The notes: a model not told the origin generated them from the letters alone. Positions 26,829 through 37,235 are shown, numbered from the stretch's first letter. The stretch is DNA of 64,000 nt from Pseudomonadota bacterium (GCA_018242205.1 JAFECJ010000001.1:219735-283734); one strand, 5' to 3'. A program made the numbers and translations.

Positions 26829-27314
26829 CTAGTGATCCTCGCCCATTTCGCCGATGTGGTGCTGCGCATAGAGTTGTACGCCCAGCTTGGCGACGAGGTC
26901 GAGCTGGGTTTCGAGGAAATCGATGTGATGCTCTTCGTCGGACATCAATTTCTCGAACAGGTCACGCGTCACGTAATCCTTGGCGCCGTTGCAGTAATGC
27001 GCGGCCTCCTGATAGAGCGCGCGGGCCGACATTTCAGCGGCGAGGTCGCAGTCGAGGATTTCCTTGACGTCCTGACCGATATGTAGCGGATCGAGCACCT
27101 GCATGTTGGGGAAGCCGTCGAAGAAGATGATGCGCTCGACCAGCTTGTCGGCGTGTTCCATCTCTTCGATCGATTCCTTGCGCCACTGCTTGGCGAGAGC
27201 CTTGTAGCCCCAATTGTCGAGCAGCCGGTAGTGCAGCCAGTACTGATTGACCGCGGTCAGTTCGTGGCGCAGCGCCTTGTTGAGATACTCGATGACCTTG
27301 GGCTCGCCCTTCAT
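26829..27314 (-). CDS. bfr: Bacterioferritin
   Basis: This 161-residue protein forms the 24-subunit haem-containing iron store. The ferroxidase ligands are in place: E18 ([10 protein letters not shown]), E51 and H54 (IEEMEHADK), and the later DEEHHIDF glutamate and histidine. M52, the axial haem ligand, is also present, so this is a haem-binding Bfr rather than a plain ferritin. The ferredoxin gene bfd lies 154 bases upstream on the same strand, the usual partner for releasing stored iron. A candidate Irr-type site upstream of bfd suggests iron control. Confidence 0.97.
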   Translation of the reverse strand: MKGEPKVIEYLNKALRHELTAVNQYWLHYRLLDNWGYKALAKQWRKESIEEMEHADKLVERIIFFDGFPNMQVLDPLHIGQDVKEILDCDLAAEMSARALYQEAAHYCNGAKDYVTRDLFEKLMSDEEHHIDFLETQLDLVAKLGVQLYAQHHIGEMGEDH

Positions 27315-27468
27315 GACGCCTCACATCCTCTTATGGCTGGCGCGCCACGAAACGATGACGCCGTTCCAGTGATTGTCCTGAGAACAATTCAACGAATGGC
27401 GCGAGCGGTCAAGCCGCGCCACGCGCGTCGTTCACGCCGCCATTATGTGGAATGTTCCGTGCAAACGC

Positions 27469-27693
27469 TTAATCGCGCTGCGGCGCGTGCGCGGCGCAGG
27501 CGCATCCGGCCGGACAGCCGCCGACGCCGCCGATCGCCTCATCCATGATCTTGCGGATGGTGCGCGCGCAGCGGCCGCACTGGGCGCTGCAGCCGAGACA
27601 GCCATAGACTTGTCCGGTCGTGCGCGGCGCCGACGTTGCGCAGGCGCTGCGCACAGCCTTGTCGCTCAATACATTGCAGGAGCAGACGATCAT
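27469..27693 (-). CDS. bfd: Bacterioferritin-associated ferredoxin
   Basis: This 74-residue [2Fe-2S] protein of the BFD family begins MIVCSCNVLSDKAV with the CxC ligands C4 and C6. The second ligand pair follows as CLGCSAQCGRC, giving the C-x-C...C-x2-C pattern. It reduces ferric iron in bacterioferritin so that it can leave the shell. Extra cysteines occur in the C-terminal tail (GGCPAGCACAAHAPQ), beyond the usual domain. These could be unstructured or bind additional metal. bfr lies directly downstream. Confidence 0.92.
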   Translation of the reverse strand: MIVCSCNVLSDKAVRSACATSAPRTTGQVYGCLGCSAQCGRCARTIRKIMDEAIGGVGGCPAGCACAAHAPQRD

Positions 27694-27779
27694 CGAGAAA
27701 ACCCGGCTTGCCCGAAATCCAATGCAAATTCGGGAAATTTGCTAATAGCCGCCTTGCGCCAAGTCAAAACAAATCGCAG

Positions 27780-27796
27780 TTTAAAAGAGTTCTATT
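27780..27796. promoter_or_regulatory. Candidate iron-control (Irr/ICE-like) element upstream of bfd
   Basis: The 17-base sequence TTTAAAAGAGTTCTATT resembles the rhizobial iron control element TTTAGAA-N3-TTCTAAA, with three mismatches. It is in an AT-rich stretch about 90-100 bases before the bfd start. Irr commonly acts on bfr/bfd in rhizobia. The match is imperfect, so this is a suggestion rather than a firm site. Confidence 0.35.
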
Positions 27797-27917
27797 ATAT
27801 TGAAATATAAAGACTTTTTTCTTGTCACAGTTCTGAATCGTTCTATGGAAGAGACAAATGCAAGTCCCGGGAAGGGGTTAACCCGTTCCTAAAAATCTTC
27901 CAGAAAGCGGACAATTG

Positions 27918-29261
<1,344 letters not shown>

Positions 29262-29262
29262 A

Positions 29263-29283
29263 CCCCTTACCCCTTACCCCTTA
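29263..29283 (-). repeat. Triple tandem Shine-Dalgarno heptamer before glmM
   Basis: On the minus strand the heptamer TAAGGGG is repeated three times without a gap, ending one base before the glmM ATG. Each copy contains AAGGGG. Their distances to the start codon are 1, 8 and 15 bases, so the middle copy has optimal spacing. The repeat is short and perfect, which makes copy-number slippage possible. Confidence 0.85.
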
Positions 29284-29290
29284 CCGCAAC

Positions 29291-29334
29291 CCTGAACCTC
29301 GGCCATGAACGGCCTGAACCTCGGTCATGAACGG
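29291..29334. repeat. Tandem 22-base repeat, two copies, upstream of glmM
   Basis: Two direct copies of CCTGAACCTCGGyCATGAACGG differ at one base, and a degenerate fragment follows. They lie about 30-75 bases before the glmM start in the glmM/lldD-like intergenic region. The remainder of this 350-base gap (29335-29613) holds no gene I can support; it must contain the two divergent promoters. Confidence 0.75.
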
Positions 29335-29613
29335 CCGCACCACGGTCTTGAAGCGCGCTTATTGGACGAATGCGGCCGTGGGTCCAGTCCCTTGGAGCCC
29401 CGCCCCAGCCTTCTCATAATACGTGCAACGGCTTGTTCTTACGTCAAAAATTGTGAGTAATCATTACCGGCAGCGGTTAATGTTTCCACAGGCGACCCCC
29501 GGCCGCGGCCGTCCGGAACCCGGCATTCCGAAGCCTTTTCCGCTGTGCTACGGGATTGACCACAAAAGCCGGTCAAAAACGGCACCTCGAGAAACGCCCC
29601 GACGAGAACTCCC

Positions 29614-30767
29614 ATGAAAACCGCCGCCTGCATCGACGACCTGCGCGCCATCGCCCAACGCCGTGTCCCCCGCGCCTTTTATGACTACGCCGCGTCCGGC
29701 TCCTACAGCGAGCAGACCCTGCGCGCCAACCGCGCCGATCTGGAAGCGATCATCCTCAAGCAACGGGTCCTGGTCGACGTCTCGGCCCGCGACCTTTCCA
29801 CGACCGTGCTCGGTAAAAAGCTCGCCGCGCCGCTGATCCTGGCGCCGGTCGGCCTGCTCGGCATGCAGCACGGCGACGGCGAAATCCTCGCCGCCCGCGC
29901 CGCCAACGAGGCCGGCATCCCGTACACGCTGTCCACCATGTCGATCGGCTCGATCGAGCACGTCGCCGAAGCGACCGGCAAGCCGTTCTGGTTCCAGCTC
30001 TATGTCATCCGGGACCGCAACTTCTCCAAGCAGTTGATGGACCGCGCGCTCAAGGCGCAGGTCGATACGCTGGTGCTCACCGTCGACCTGCAGGTGCTCG
30101 GCCAGCGTCACCGCGACGTGCATAACGGCCTGACCGTGCCGCCCGAGTTCCGCATCAAGAACGTCATCGACATCGCCACCAAGCCGGCCTGGATCTGGAG
30201 CGTGCTCAAGGCCAAGAGCTGGACCTTCGGCAATATCTCCGGCCACGTGCCCGGCATGGAGAACGTCAACTCGCTGTCCAAGTGGACGCAGGATCAGTTC
30301 GATCCGGCGCTGAACTGGAAGGACGTCGAGTGGATCAAGAAGTACTGGCCGGGCAAACTGATCATCAAGGGCATCCTCGATGTCGATGACGCCAAGATGG
30401 CGGTCGAACTCGGCGCCGATGGCATCGTCGTGTCGAACCATGGCGGCCGCCAGCTCGACGGCACCTCGTCGTCGATCCGCATGCTGCCGCGCGTGGTCGC
30501 GGCGGTCGGCCAGCAAACCGAGATCCTGTTCGACGGCGGCATCCGCACCGGCGCCGACATCGAACGCGCGCTGGCGCTCGGCGCCAAGGCCTGCATGATC
30601 GGCCGCGCCTATGCCTGGGGCCTGGGGGCCGGTGGCCAGCAAGGCGTCGCCAAGGCGATCGACATTCTCAAGAAAGAGCTCAGCGTCACCATGGCGCTGA
30701 CCGGCGTCGCCAAGGTGTCGGAGATTGATGGCCATGTGATCGAGGGCGGCACGGCGCAGACCAAGGC

Positions 30768-30771
<4 letters not shown>
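29614..30771 (+). CDS. lldD: FMN-dependent alpha-hydroxy acid dehydrogenase (L-lactate dehydrogenase type)
   Basis: This 385-residue flavoprotein of the FMN-dependent 2-hydroxyacid dehydrogenase family oxidises L-lactate or a related 2-hydroxyacid. The catalytic base H276 and substrate-binding R279 lie in [17 protein letters not shown] contacts include K252 (IIKGIL), [11 protein letters not shown] and the phosphate loop [11 protein letters not shown]. The IRDRNF segment and overall length fit LldD, but glycolate or mandelate oxidising relatives cannot be excluded. The stop overlaps the start of a thioesterase gene (ATGA), so both are translated from one transcript. Confidence 0.85.
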
Positions 30772-31202
<431 letters not shown>

Positions 31203-31209
31203 CGGTTCC

Positions 31210-31241
31210 TTCCCTCGCCCCGCGCTTGCGGGGAGAGGGAA
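31210..31241. repeat. Hairpin between convergent genes, repeat-derived
   Basis: The palindrome TTCCCTCGCCCCGC-GCTT-GCGGGGAGAGGGAA has a 14-position stem with one mismatch. It is located between the thioesterase stop and the stop of the LLM oxidoreductase. No T-run follows on either strand, so it is probably a palindromic repeat that may still slow transcription. It resembles the half-elements at 34130, 39694 and 42360. Confidence 0.6.
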
Positions 31242-31249
31242 AAGAGCGC

Positions 31250-32269
31250 TCACCGCCAGCCCATACCCGGCGCGACGTGCTTGAGGATCGCCTCGATCAC
31301 ATGGGCGTTGTAATCGACGCCCAGCTGGTTCGGCACCGTGAGCAACAACGTATCGGCCTCGGCAATCGCCTCGTCGGCCTTCAACTGTTCGATCAGCGCG
31401 TCCGGCTCGGCGGCGTAGGAGCGGCCGAAGATCGCCCGCTCCTTCTCGCCCAGAAAGCCGATCTGGTCCTGGCTGTCGTCGTGGCCGAAATACATGCGGT
31501 CGCGATCGCTCACCAAAGCGAAGATCGAGCGCGACACCGAGACCCGCGGCGTGCGCGTGTGCCCGGCCGCCTTCCACGCTTCGCGAAAAAGCCTAATCTG
31601 TTTGGCCTGCTGGATGTGGAACGGCTCGCCGCTCTCGTCGATCTTCAGCGTCGAGGATTGCAGGTTCATGCCAAGCTTGGCCGCCCATTCGGCGGTGCCG
31701 TTGGTGCCGGCGCCCCACCAGATGCGCTCGCGCAGGCCCTCCGAATGCGGCTCGAGCCGCAACAGCCCCGGCGGATTGGAGAACATCGGCCGCGGATTCG
31801 GCTTGGCGAAGCCCTCGCCTTTGAGCACCTCGAGCAGCACTTCGGTGTGGCGCCGCGCCATGTCGGCGTCGCTTTCGCCCTCGGGCGGCGCGTAGCCGAA
31901 ATAGCGGAAGCCGTCGATCACCTGTTCGGGCGAACCGCGCGAAATGCCGAGCTGCAGGCGGCCGCCGGCGATGAGATCGGCCGAGCCGGCATCCTCCGCC
32001 ATGTAGAGCGGGTTCTCATAACGCATGTCGATGACGGCGGTGCCGATCTCGATGCGCTTCGTCCGCGCGCCGATGGCGGCGAGCAGCGGAAACGGCGAGG
32101 CGAGCTGCCGGGCGAAGTGGTGGACGCGGAAATAGGCGCCGTCGGCACCCAGCTCCTCGGCCGCGACGGCGAGATCGATGGATTGCAAGAGCGCGTCCGC
32201 GGCCGAGCGCGTGCCCGACTGCGGCGACGGGGTCCAGTGACCGAAGGAGAGGAAGCCGATGTGTTTCAT
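31250..32269 (-). CDS. LLM-class flavin-dependent oxidoreductase
   Basis: This 339-residue luciferase-like monooxygenase starts MKHIGFLSFGHWTPSP and contains the typical FRVHHFARQLASPFPLLAAI, RIEIGTAVIDMRYENP and GRLQLGISRGSPEQV segments of group I luciferase-like proteins (PF00296). It would use reduced FMN from a separate reductase to oxidise an organic substrate. No sulfonate or nitrilotriacetate genes are next to it. It converges with the thioesterase gene and its start faces the low-GC island at 32.4 kb. Confidence 0.92.
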   Translation of the reverse strand: MKHIGFLSFGHWTPSPQSGTRSAADALLQSIDLAVAAEELGADGAYFRVHHFARQLASPFPLLAAIGARTKRIEIGTAVIDMRYENPLYMAEDAGSADLIAGGRLQLGISRGSPEQVIDGFRYFGYAPPEGESDADMARRHTEVLLEVLKGEGFAKPNPRPMFSNPPGLLRLEPHSEGLRERIWWGAGTNGTAEWAAKLGMNLQSSTLKIDESGEPFHIQQAKQIRLFREAWKAAGHTRTPRVSVSRSIFALVSDRDRMYFGHDDSQDQIGFLGEKERAIFGRSYAAEPDALIEQLKADEAIAEADTLLLTVPNQLGVDYNAHVIEAILKHVAPGMGWR

Positions 32270-32375
32270 GGGGATTTCAAGGGTTGGACCTTTGAAAAGT
32301 GAGACTGAACGCTTCCGTTGACGCCAGTTGAGCGTGTGCGATTATACACGCGTTAGGAAGCTCACAGGACGTAAT

Positions 32376-33407
32376 ATGCCACAGTCGATTGCAACGTTTG
32401 CGAACTTCATTTGCAGATTCGGAGATAAGCGCGCTCTGATCGATTATCTCGTAGAAATTGTCGCACCGGCCTTCACCAAGGATACTTATGTCCGCACGTA
32501 TGGCGACACAACGCACTTCCATTTTTACGAAGTGAAGATAGTCACGGTGGACGAGAAGTCTGATCCGCCCGTCAAAGCCCTTGCGGGAAGATTCATTAAA
32601 GACACAGAACTCACCCGTTACCAAGTTTTCGACTCCAGGAAAGGATTAGTGCATGACGAGCAACGCATGCGATCGTCTCCTTCGGCATTCTTTGTGCTGT
32701 TGTTGAACAACCACCGCGTTATCTACTATCCCGAAACTCCTCATGCTCCAACTCTCAGCGAATTTAGAGCCACAGCAGAAAATTTCCTGCGACTACGGCA
32801 CAAGGAATTTATCGAAGAACTTTACAAGTCGGCTAAAGAAACAAGGAGCTCCACACCGGAGAATCAGAAAATACTTCCGCAAGTAACAAAGAAACAGCTC
32901 AACGAAGAACATGAGCGCCCTACGCTCGAAATCGTTCCGCTTACGTCTGCGGAAGGCGTTCGAGCGTTCATCGAACGATATGCGACACTTAAGAATATAA
33001 ATTTTCGGATATTGAAACCGAATCCAGATATCGACGCTGGAGAGATTTTTTCTGAATTCAGGGAACTGGCTGACGAACTGAACGGAAATCGCGCCTCCGT
33101 AACGATAGGTAATGCAAAGGAGGGCCTGAATATAGAGGCAGCGATTGATGCCGTTTCCGAAGCGACGGAAAGCGGCAATCAAGACCTTTCTCTAAATGGA
33201 GTTGACCACTCCGGGAACACGTTGAAAGGGACCAATGAGCACTTTCAAATATCTGTGCCAATTGATGAGGCGCCAGCAACAACAGGAGGCTTGATAAATC
33301 GCCTCTACGGAGCATTTATAGCTTTGGCAAGCACGGGAGACATCACTCTTCCAAAAATTACGCAAGATGAAGTCGAAAAAATCAGACGCGCAATCGGGAT
33401 GCTCTAG
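32376..33407 (+). CDS. Soluble protein of unknown function, first gene of low-GC pair
   Basis: The ATG at 32376 follows AGGA by six bases; an in-frame GTG at 32328 is less likely. The 343-residue product has no signal peptide or membrane helix. The first 140 residues look like an alpha/beta domain (THFHFYEVKIVTVD, FFVLLLNNHRVIYYPETPHAP). A charged helix leads to a second domain with LKPNPDIDAGEIFSEFREL and a glycine/asparagine-rich segment (SLNGVDHSGNTLKGTNEHFQ). I do not recognise the family with certainty. One sampled 60-base line is 42% GC, against over 70% in flanking genes, so the gene is probably acquired. A membrane-protein gene starts three bases after its stop. Confidence 0.85.
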   Translation: MPQSIATFANFICRFGDKRALIDYLVEIVAPAFTKDTYVRTYGDTTHFHFYEVKIVTVDEKSDPPVKALAGRFIKDTELTRYQVFDSRKGLVHDEQRMRSSPSAFFVLLLNNHRVIYYPETPHAPTLSEFRATAENFLRLRHKEFIEELYKSAKETRSSTPENQKILPQVTKKQLNEEHERPTLEIVPLTSAEGVRAFIERYATLKNINFRILKPNPDIDAGEIFSEFRELADELNGNRASVTIGNAKEGLNIEAAIDAVSEATESGNQDLSLNGVDHSGNTLKGTNEHFQISVPIDEAPATTGGLINRLYGAFIALASTGDITLPKITQDEVEKIRRAIGML

Positions 33408-33410
33408 TCC

Positions 33411-34067
33411 ATGCATTGGACTGATAAAATCTTTCAGGAGAAGACTTTCTCCTCCGTATACTTCAAATCTCGGAAGGTTTGCTCTAGCCGTGTAAACTTC
33501 AACACCGCTATGTTCGCCTTTCTTTTTGTTGCAGCCTATCTTGGCGCAAACTTTCATTTTGGGATGGGCTGGATTTCGTTTCCGTCCGTTATTGTCACTA
33601 TTCGCGCGATCGGCGAAGTTGGACTGACAGTCACGACCCAACTATTGGGCTTCTTAATTGCGGGTTTTGCGATATTTGCAAGCATCACAAAGCCAGAAAT
33701 TTTTATTATGCTCGCCAAATTACCTCACACGGAAGGAGGCATTACACGACTACAATTTATCTTCTTCAATTTCATGTTCGCATTCATTCATTTTATCCTT
33801 TTCTTGGCCGCCTCGGTATTCATCAAGATAATTCTTCCGCCCAACGGACCGTTCTCCGGACTTCTTCAGATGTTCTCAAGCGCGTGTCCGATGGTACTTT
33901 CGGTACTAGCAGGTCTATTGCTGTGCGCACTAGCGGCATGGCTCGTCTTTATTTTGATGCTCCTAAAATCGTTTATCTGGAACATGTATCAGAGCATTCT
34001 GTTGACGATTGCCGCAGATGGAAAATTAAGAGAAGATACTGCAAAGAGATCAGCCACTGACACATGA
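33411..34067 (+). CDS. Four-helix membrane protein, second gene of low-GC pair
   Basis: This 218-residue protein has four predicted membrane segments (about residues 33-49, 71-91, 116-140 and 158-186), a short basic N-terminus and a charged C-terminal tail. No family or catalytic motif is recognised. The start lies three bases after the stop of the upstream soluble protein and lacks a strong ribosome site, so translation is probably coupled. Base composition is as low as its partner's (one sampled line 40% GC). A soluble protein plus a small four-helix membrane protein is the layout of lambda RexA/RexB and several other abortive-infection pairs, but sequence homology is not demonstrated. Confidence 0.82.
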   Translation: MHWTDKIFQEKTFSSVYFKSRKVCSSRVNFNTAMFAFLFVAAYLGANFHFGMGWISFPSVIVTIRAIGEVGLTVTTQLLGFLIAGFAIFASITKPEIFIMLAKLPHTEGGITRLQFIFFNFMFAFIHFILFLAASVFIKIILPPNGPFSGLLQMFSSACPMVLSVLAGLLLCALAAWLVFILMLLKSFIWNMYQSILLTIAADGKLREDTAKRSATDT

Positions 34068-34129
34068 GTCGTGCCTAATCGTCTGACGCCGCCGAGTTCG
34101 CTTCACGTTCCATACTGGCCTCGGTGTCA

Positions 34130-34190
34130 TCACCCTCCCGACTCACTGCGCTCTCCACCTCGCCCCTCCAAAGGGGAGTGAAAGAAGAGA
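34130..34190. repeat. Repeat remnant at the right end of the low-GC island
   Basis: The stretch CACCCTCCCGACTCACTGCG and the following CTCGCCCCTCCAAAGGGGAG resembles the palindromic element that encloses the DUF559 gene at 41888-42388 (CCTC...CTCTCCC...GGGGAG). It lies just after the low-GC gene pair and before the DUF3422 gene, where the sequence returns to high GC. Confidence 0.45.
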
Positions 34191-34232
34191 ACCCCTTGCC
34201 ATCCTCCCCCCTTCCATGCCCCCATTCCGCCC

Positions 34233-35537
34233 ATGACAGGCGAAGTCACCATCAAGGACGGCGCGCGGCTTGAGCCGCATCCCCTGCGCGCGGCCATTCT
34301 CGGCGAGGTGCACGCCCGGCCGTTCACCGCCATCGCCACGCCGCGCCGCGTCCTCCATTTCGCCTTCGCCACCCCGGGCGAGGCCGGCCGCAAGGACCGC
34401 GCCGCGCTCGCCGCATACTGCGCGCGGGCCAAACTCGAGCCGCTCGACGCCACCGCGCGGCATCACCGCATCACCGTCGGCGACGCGATCCTGCGCTGGG
34501 AGCAGCATTCCGAATTCACCACCTATACCTTCGAGCTCGCCTCGCCCGCCGGCCAGCCGTTCTATCCGGACGCGGCCTCGCTCGCCTCGCCGATGGCGAT
34601 CGTGCCGCAACCGGGGCCGCTTCTGGTGGCACTCGATCTCAATCTCGTCGCCGACGACAAGAAGCGGCCGGTCGCGGTCGATTATCTGTTCGATCACGCG
34701 AGCCTCGCGGTCGCGGAGAATTCCGACGGCGCCGCGCTGTTCGCCACCGATTTCCAGCCGGACCCGGCCGGCTTCGTCCGCATCATCGTGCTCGACCGCG
34801 GCCTGGGGCCCGAGCGCGCCGGCGCGCTGGTGCAGCGGCTGATCGAGACCGAGACCTATCGCACCCTGGCGCTGCTCGGCCTGCCGGAGGCGCAGCGGCT
34901 GTCGCCGTCGATCTCGCGCATCGAGACGCGGCTCGCCGAACTCACCGAGGAAATGCGCCGCGCCGAGGGCTTGAGCGACAATCAACGCCTGCTCGGCGAA
35001 CTGACCGCGCTCGCCGCCGAACTCGAAGCCGGCGCCGGCGCCAGCCATTACCGCTTCGGCGCCAGCCGCGCCTATCACGAGATCGTCGAACTGCGCCTCG
35101 CCACCATCGGCGAGCGCAAGGCCGGCGTCTATCCGACCTGGTCGTCGTTCCTCGCAAGGCGGCTGACGCCGGCGATGCGCACCTGCGTCACCACCGAGGA
35201 GCGGCAATCGACTTTGTCGCAGCGGCTGTCGCGCGCCGCCAATCTGTTGCGCACGCGGGTCGATGTCGAACTCGAACGGCAGAACCGCGACCTGCTGAAG
35301 TCGATGAACGAGCGCACGCGGCTGCAACTGCGGCTGCAGACCACGGTCGAAGGCCTGTCGGTCGCGGCGGTGAGCTATTACGTCGTCGGCCTGTTCCACT
35401 ACGTGATGGAAGGCCTGCATGCACGCGGGCTGCCGGTCGATGTGACTTTGGCCACGGCGCTGTTCGTGCCGGTCGCGGTGCTCGCGATCTGGCTCACGGT
35501 GCGCGGCATCCGCAAGAAGCATATCGGCGGGGAGTAA
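34233..35537 (+). CDS. DUF3422 membrane-anchored protein
   Basis: This 434-residue protein matches DUF3422: N-terminal HPLRAAILGEVHARPF, central FVRIIVLDRGLGPERAGALVQRLIE, a helical segment, and two C-terminal membrane helices (about residues 375-390 and 402-422) ending IRKKHIGGE. The family is widespread in proteobacteria, and its biochemical role is unknown. A long soluble domain facing the cytoplasm and a hairpin in the membrane are likely. It converges with the cNMP-binding oxidoreductase gene, with the stops adjacent. Confidence 0.9.
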   Translation: MTGEVTIKDGARLEPHPLRAAILGEVHARPFTAIATPRRVLHFAFATPGEAGRKDRAALAAYCARAKLEPLDATARHHRITVGDAILRWEQHSEFTTYTFELASPAGQPFYPDAASLASPMAIVPQPGPLLVALDLNLVADDKKRPVAVDYLFDHASLAVAENSDGAALFATDFQPDPAGFVRIIVLDRGLGPERAGALVQRLIETETYRTLALLGLPEAQRLSPSISRIETRLAELTEEMRRAEGLSDNQRLLGELTALAAELEAGAGASHYRFGASRAYHEIVELRLATIGERKAGVYPTWSSFLARRLTPAMRTCVTTEERQSTLSQRLSRAANLLRTRVDVELERQNRDLLKSMNERTRLQLRLQTTVEGLSVAAVSYYVVGLFHYVMEGLHARGLPVDVTLATALFVPVAVLAIWLTVRGIRKKHIGGE

Positions 35538-37235
35538 TTACTCCGCCGCCTGTCGCGCCGGCGGCTCGTCGGCCAGCGCCAGCACCTGATGGATCTGCGC
35601 CACCACCTGCGCGCCCTCGCCGATCGCGGCGCCGACGCGCTTGGTCGAGCCGGCGCGCACATCGCCGATGGCGAAGATGCCGGGCACGCTGGTTTCCAGC
35701 GGCATCGGCGGGCGTCCGGCGTCGCGGTCGAACGATGTGCCGGTGACGATGAAGCCCTTGTCGTCGGTGACGACGCAATCCTGCAGCCAGCCGCCATTCG
35801 GATCGGCGCCGATGAACAGGAACAGGTGACGCAACGGAATCGACTTCTCCGCGCCGCCGCGCACCTCGCGGAAGGTGGCGCCGCGCAGGCCGGACGTATC
35901 GCCGTCGAGCGACACGATCTCCTTGCCGACATGCAGCGTGACGTTCGACAACGCCTCGATGCGGTCGATGAGATATTTCGACATCGTGGCTTCGAGGCCG
36001 CGGCGCACGATTAAGTGCAGGTGCTTCACCTTCGGCGCCAGATAGACCACCGCCTGGCCGGCCGAATTGCCGCCGCCGATCAGCGCCACCTCCTCGCCTT
36101 CGCACAATTTGGCTTCGATCGGCGAGGCCCAGTAGGAAATGCCGTTATTGTCGAAGTCCGACAGGTTGTCGATCGCCGGGCGGCGGTAGCGCGCGCCGGA
36201 GGCGATGATCACGCTGCGCGCCTGCACGGTGCCGCGGCCATCGGCCAGTTCGAGCTTGAACGGCTTGCGCGCCATGCAGTCGGCGCCGCCGCAGTCGAGC
36301 TTGTCGACGGTGAGCGGAATGGCGATCTCGGCGCCGAACTTCTGCGCCTGGTTGAAGGCGCGGCCGGCGAGCGCCATACCCGAGATGCCGGTCGGGAAGC
36401 CGAGATAATTCTCGATGCGCGCCGAGGCGCCGGCCTGGCCGCCGAAGGCGCGTGTGTCGAGCACGATCATCGACAGGCCTTCCGAGGCGCCATAGACCGC
36501 GGCGGCAAGGCCCGCCGGTCCGGCGCCGACCACGGCGACGTCATAGACCTTGCCGTGGTCGAGCTCCGGCGTGATGCCGAGACAGGCGCCGGCTTCGGCG
36601 TCAGTCGGACGCTTCAAGAGCTTGCCGTTCGGGCAGATCATCAGCGGCAATTCGTCGTCGCGGATGGCGAAGCGCTCGACCGCCTCGCGCGCTTCCGCGT
36701 CGGTGTCGACATTCATCACCGAGCAGGGATAGCCGTTGCGCGCCAGGAAACCCTGCAAGCGCACCAGGTCGGGCATGTTGGGATGACCGATCAGCAGCGA
36801 GCCGGCGCCTTCGGTCTGCAGCAGCGCGACGCGGCGCAGGATATAGGCGCGCATCACGATCTCGCCGAGTTCGGCGGAGCCGACCATCAGCGCGCGGATA
36901 TGGGCGGCGTCGAACGGCAGCGCGGTGAGACCTTCCGGCCCGGCGCGGCCCGACGGAATGCTGCCGCGGCCGCTCAACTGGCTGACCTCGCCGGAAAACT
37001 GGCCCGGGCCGTGCGAGATCACGGAAGCAAATTTGTGCAGGCCGTCGCGGCGGACGATCTCCAGCGTGCCCGAAAGGACCAGATGCGCCGGCACGTCGCG
37101 CTCGCCGGTCTCGAAGATCGGCTCACCGGGCGCAAAGGTCTGCACCGGGCCGCTGGCGAAACGGGCCATGGTTTCGGCCTGAGCCGGGTCGAGAACCGGA
37201 AACATCTGCTCGAAACGGTCATCGGCGACGCTCAT
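35538..37235 (-). CDS. Cyclic-nucleotide-binding domain fused to thioredoxin-reductase-like FAD oxidoreductase
   Basis: ATG 37235 follows GGAG by six bases and is preferred over in-frame starts at 37253 and 37283. The 565-residue product has an N-terminal cNMP-binding domain (about residues 10-125), a thioredoxin-fold insert (about 135-210, no CxxC), and a C-terminal FAD/NAD(P) module (DVAVVGAGPAGLAAAVYGASEG; VALIGGGNSAGQAVVYL; GIFAIGDVRAGSTKRVG). Unlike classical TrxB, the redox CxxC is absent; the equivalent region reads NGISYWASPIE. The protein therefore probably transfers electrons by another route. It may be controlled by cAMP or a related ligand. Confidence 0.88.
   Translation of the reverse strand: MSVADDRFEQMFPVLDPAQAETMARFASGPVQTFAPGEPIFETGERDVPAHLVLSGTLEIVRRDGLHKFASVISHGPGQFSGEVSQLSGRGSIPSGRAGPEGLTALPFDAAHIRALMVGSAELGEIVMRAYILRRVALLQTEGAGSLLIGHPNMPDLVRLQGFLARNGYPCSVMNVDTDAEAREAVERFAIRDDELPLMICPNGKLLKRPTDAEAGACLGITPELDHGKVYDVAVVGAGPAGLAAAVYGASEGLSMIVLDTRAFGGQAGASARIENYLGFPTGISGMALAGRAFNQAQKFGAEIAIPLTVDKLDCGGADCMARKPFKLELADGRGTVQARSVIIASGARYRRPAIDNLSDFDNNGISYWASPIEAKLCEGEEVALIGGGNSAGQAVVYLAPKVKHLHLIVRRGLEATMSKYLIDRIEALSNVTLHVGKEIVSLDGDTSGLRGATFREVRGGAEKSIPLRHLFLFIGADPNGGWLQDCVVTDDKGFIVTGTSFDRDAGRPPMPLETSVPGIFAIGDVRAGSTKRVGAAIGEGAQVVAQIHQVLALADEPPARQAAE

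Noticed and set aside
27870..27892. Near-palindrome GGAAGGGGTTAACCCGTTCC downstream of glmM as a terminator
   Set aside because: No T-run follows on either strand, and the stem has mismatches at the centre. It may be an operator, but there is no evidence.
29263..29283. CCCCTTA repeats as a telomere-like or replication-related sequence
   Set aside because: Only three copies exist, placed exactly at the glmM ribosome site. Tandem Shine-Dalgarno sequence explains them better.
32376..34067. Naming the low-GC pair rexA/rexB
   Set aside because: The layout is similar, but I cannot show residue-level homology by eye, so only the analogy is stated.
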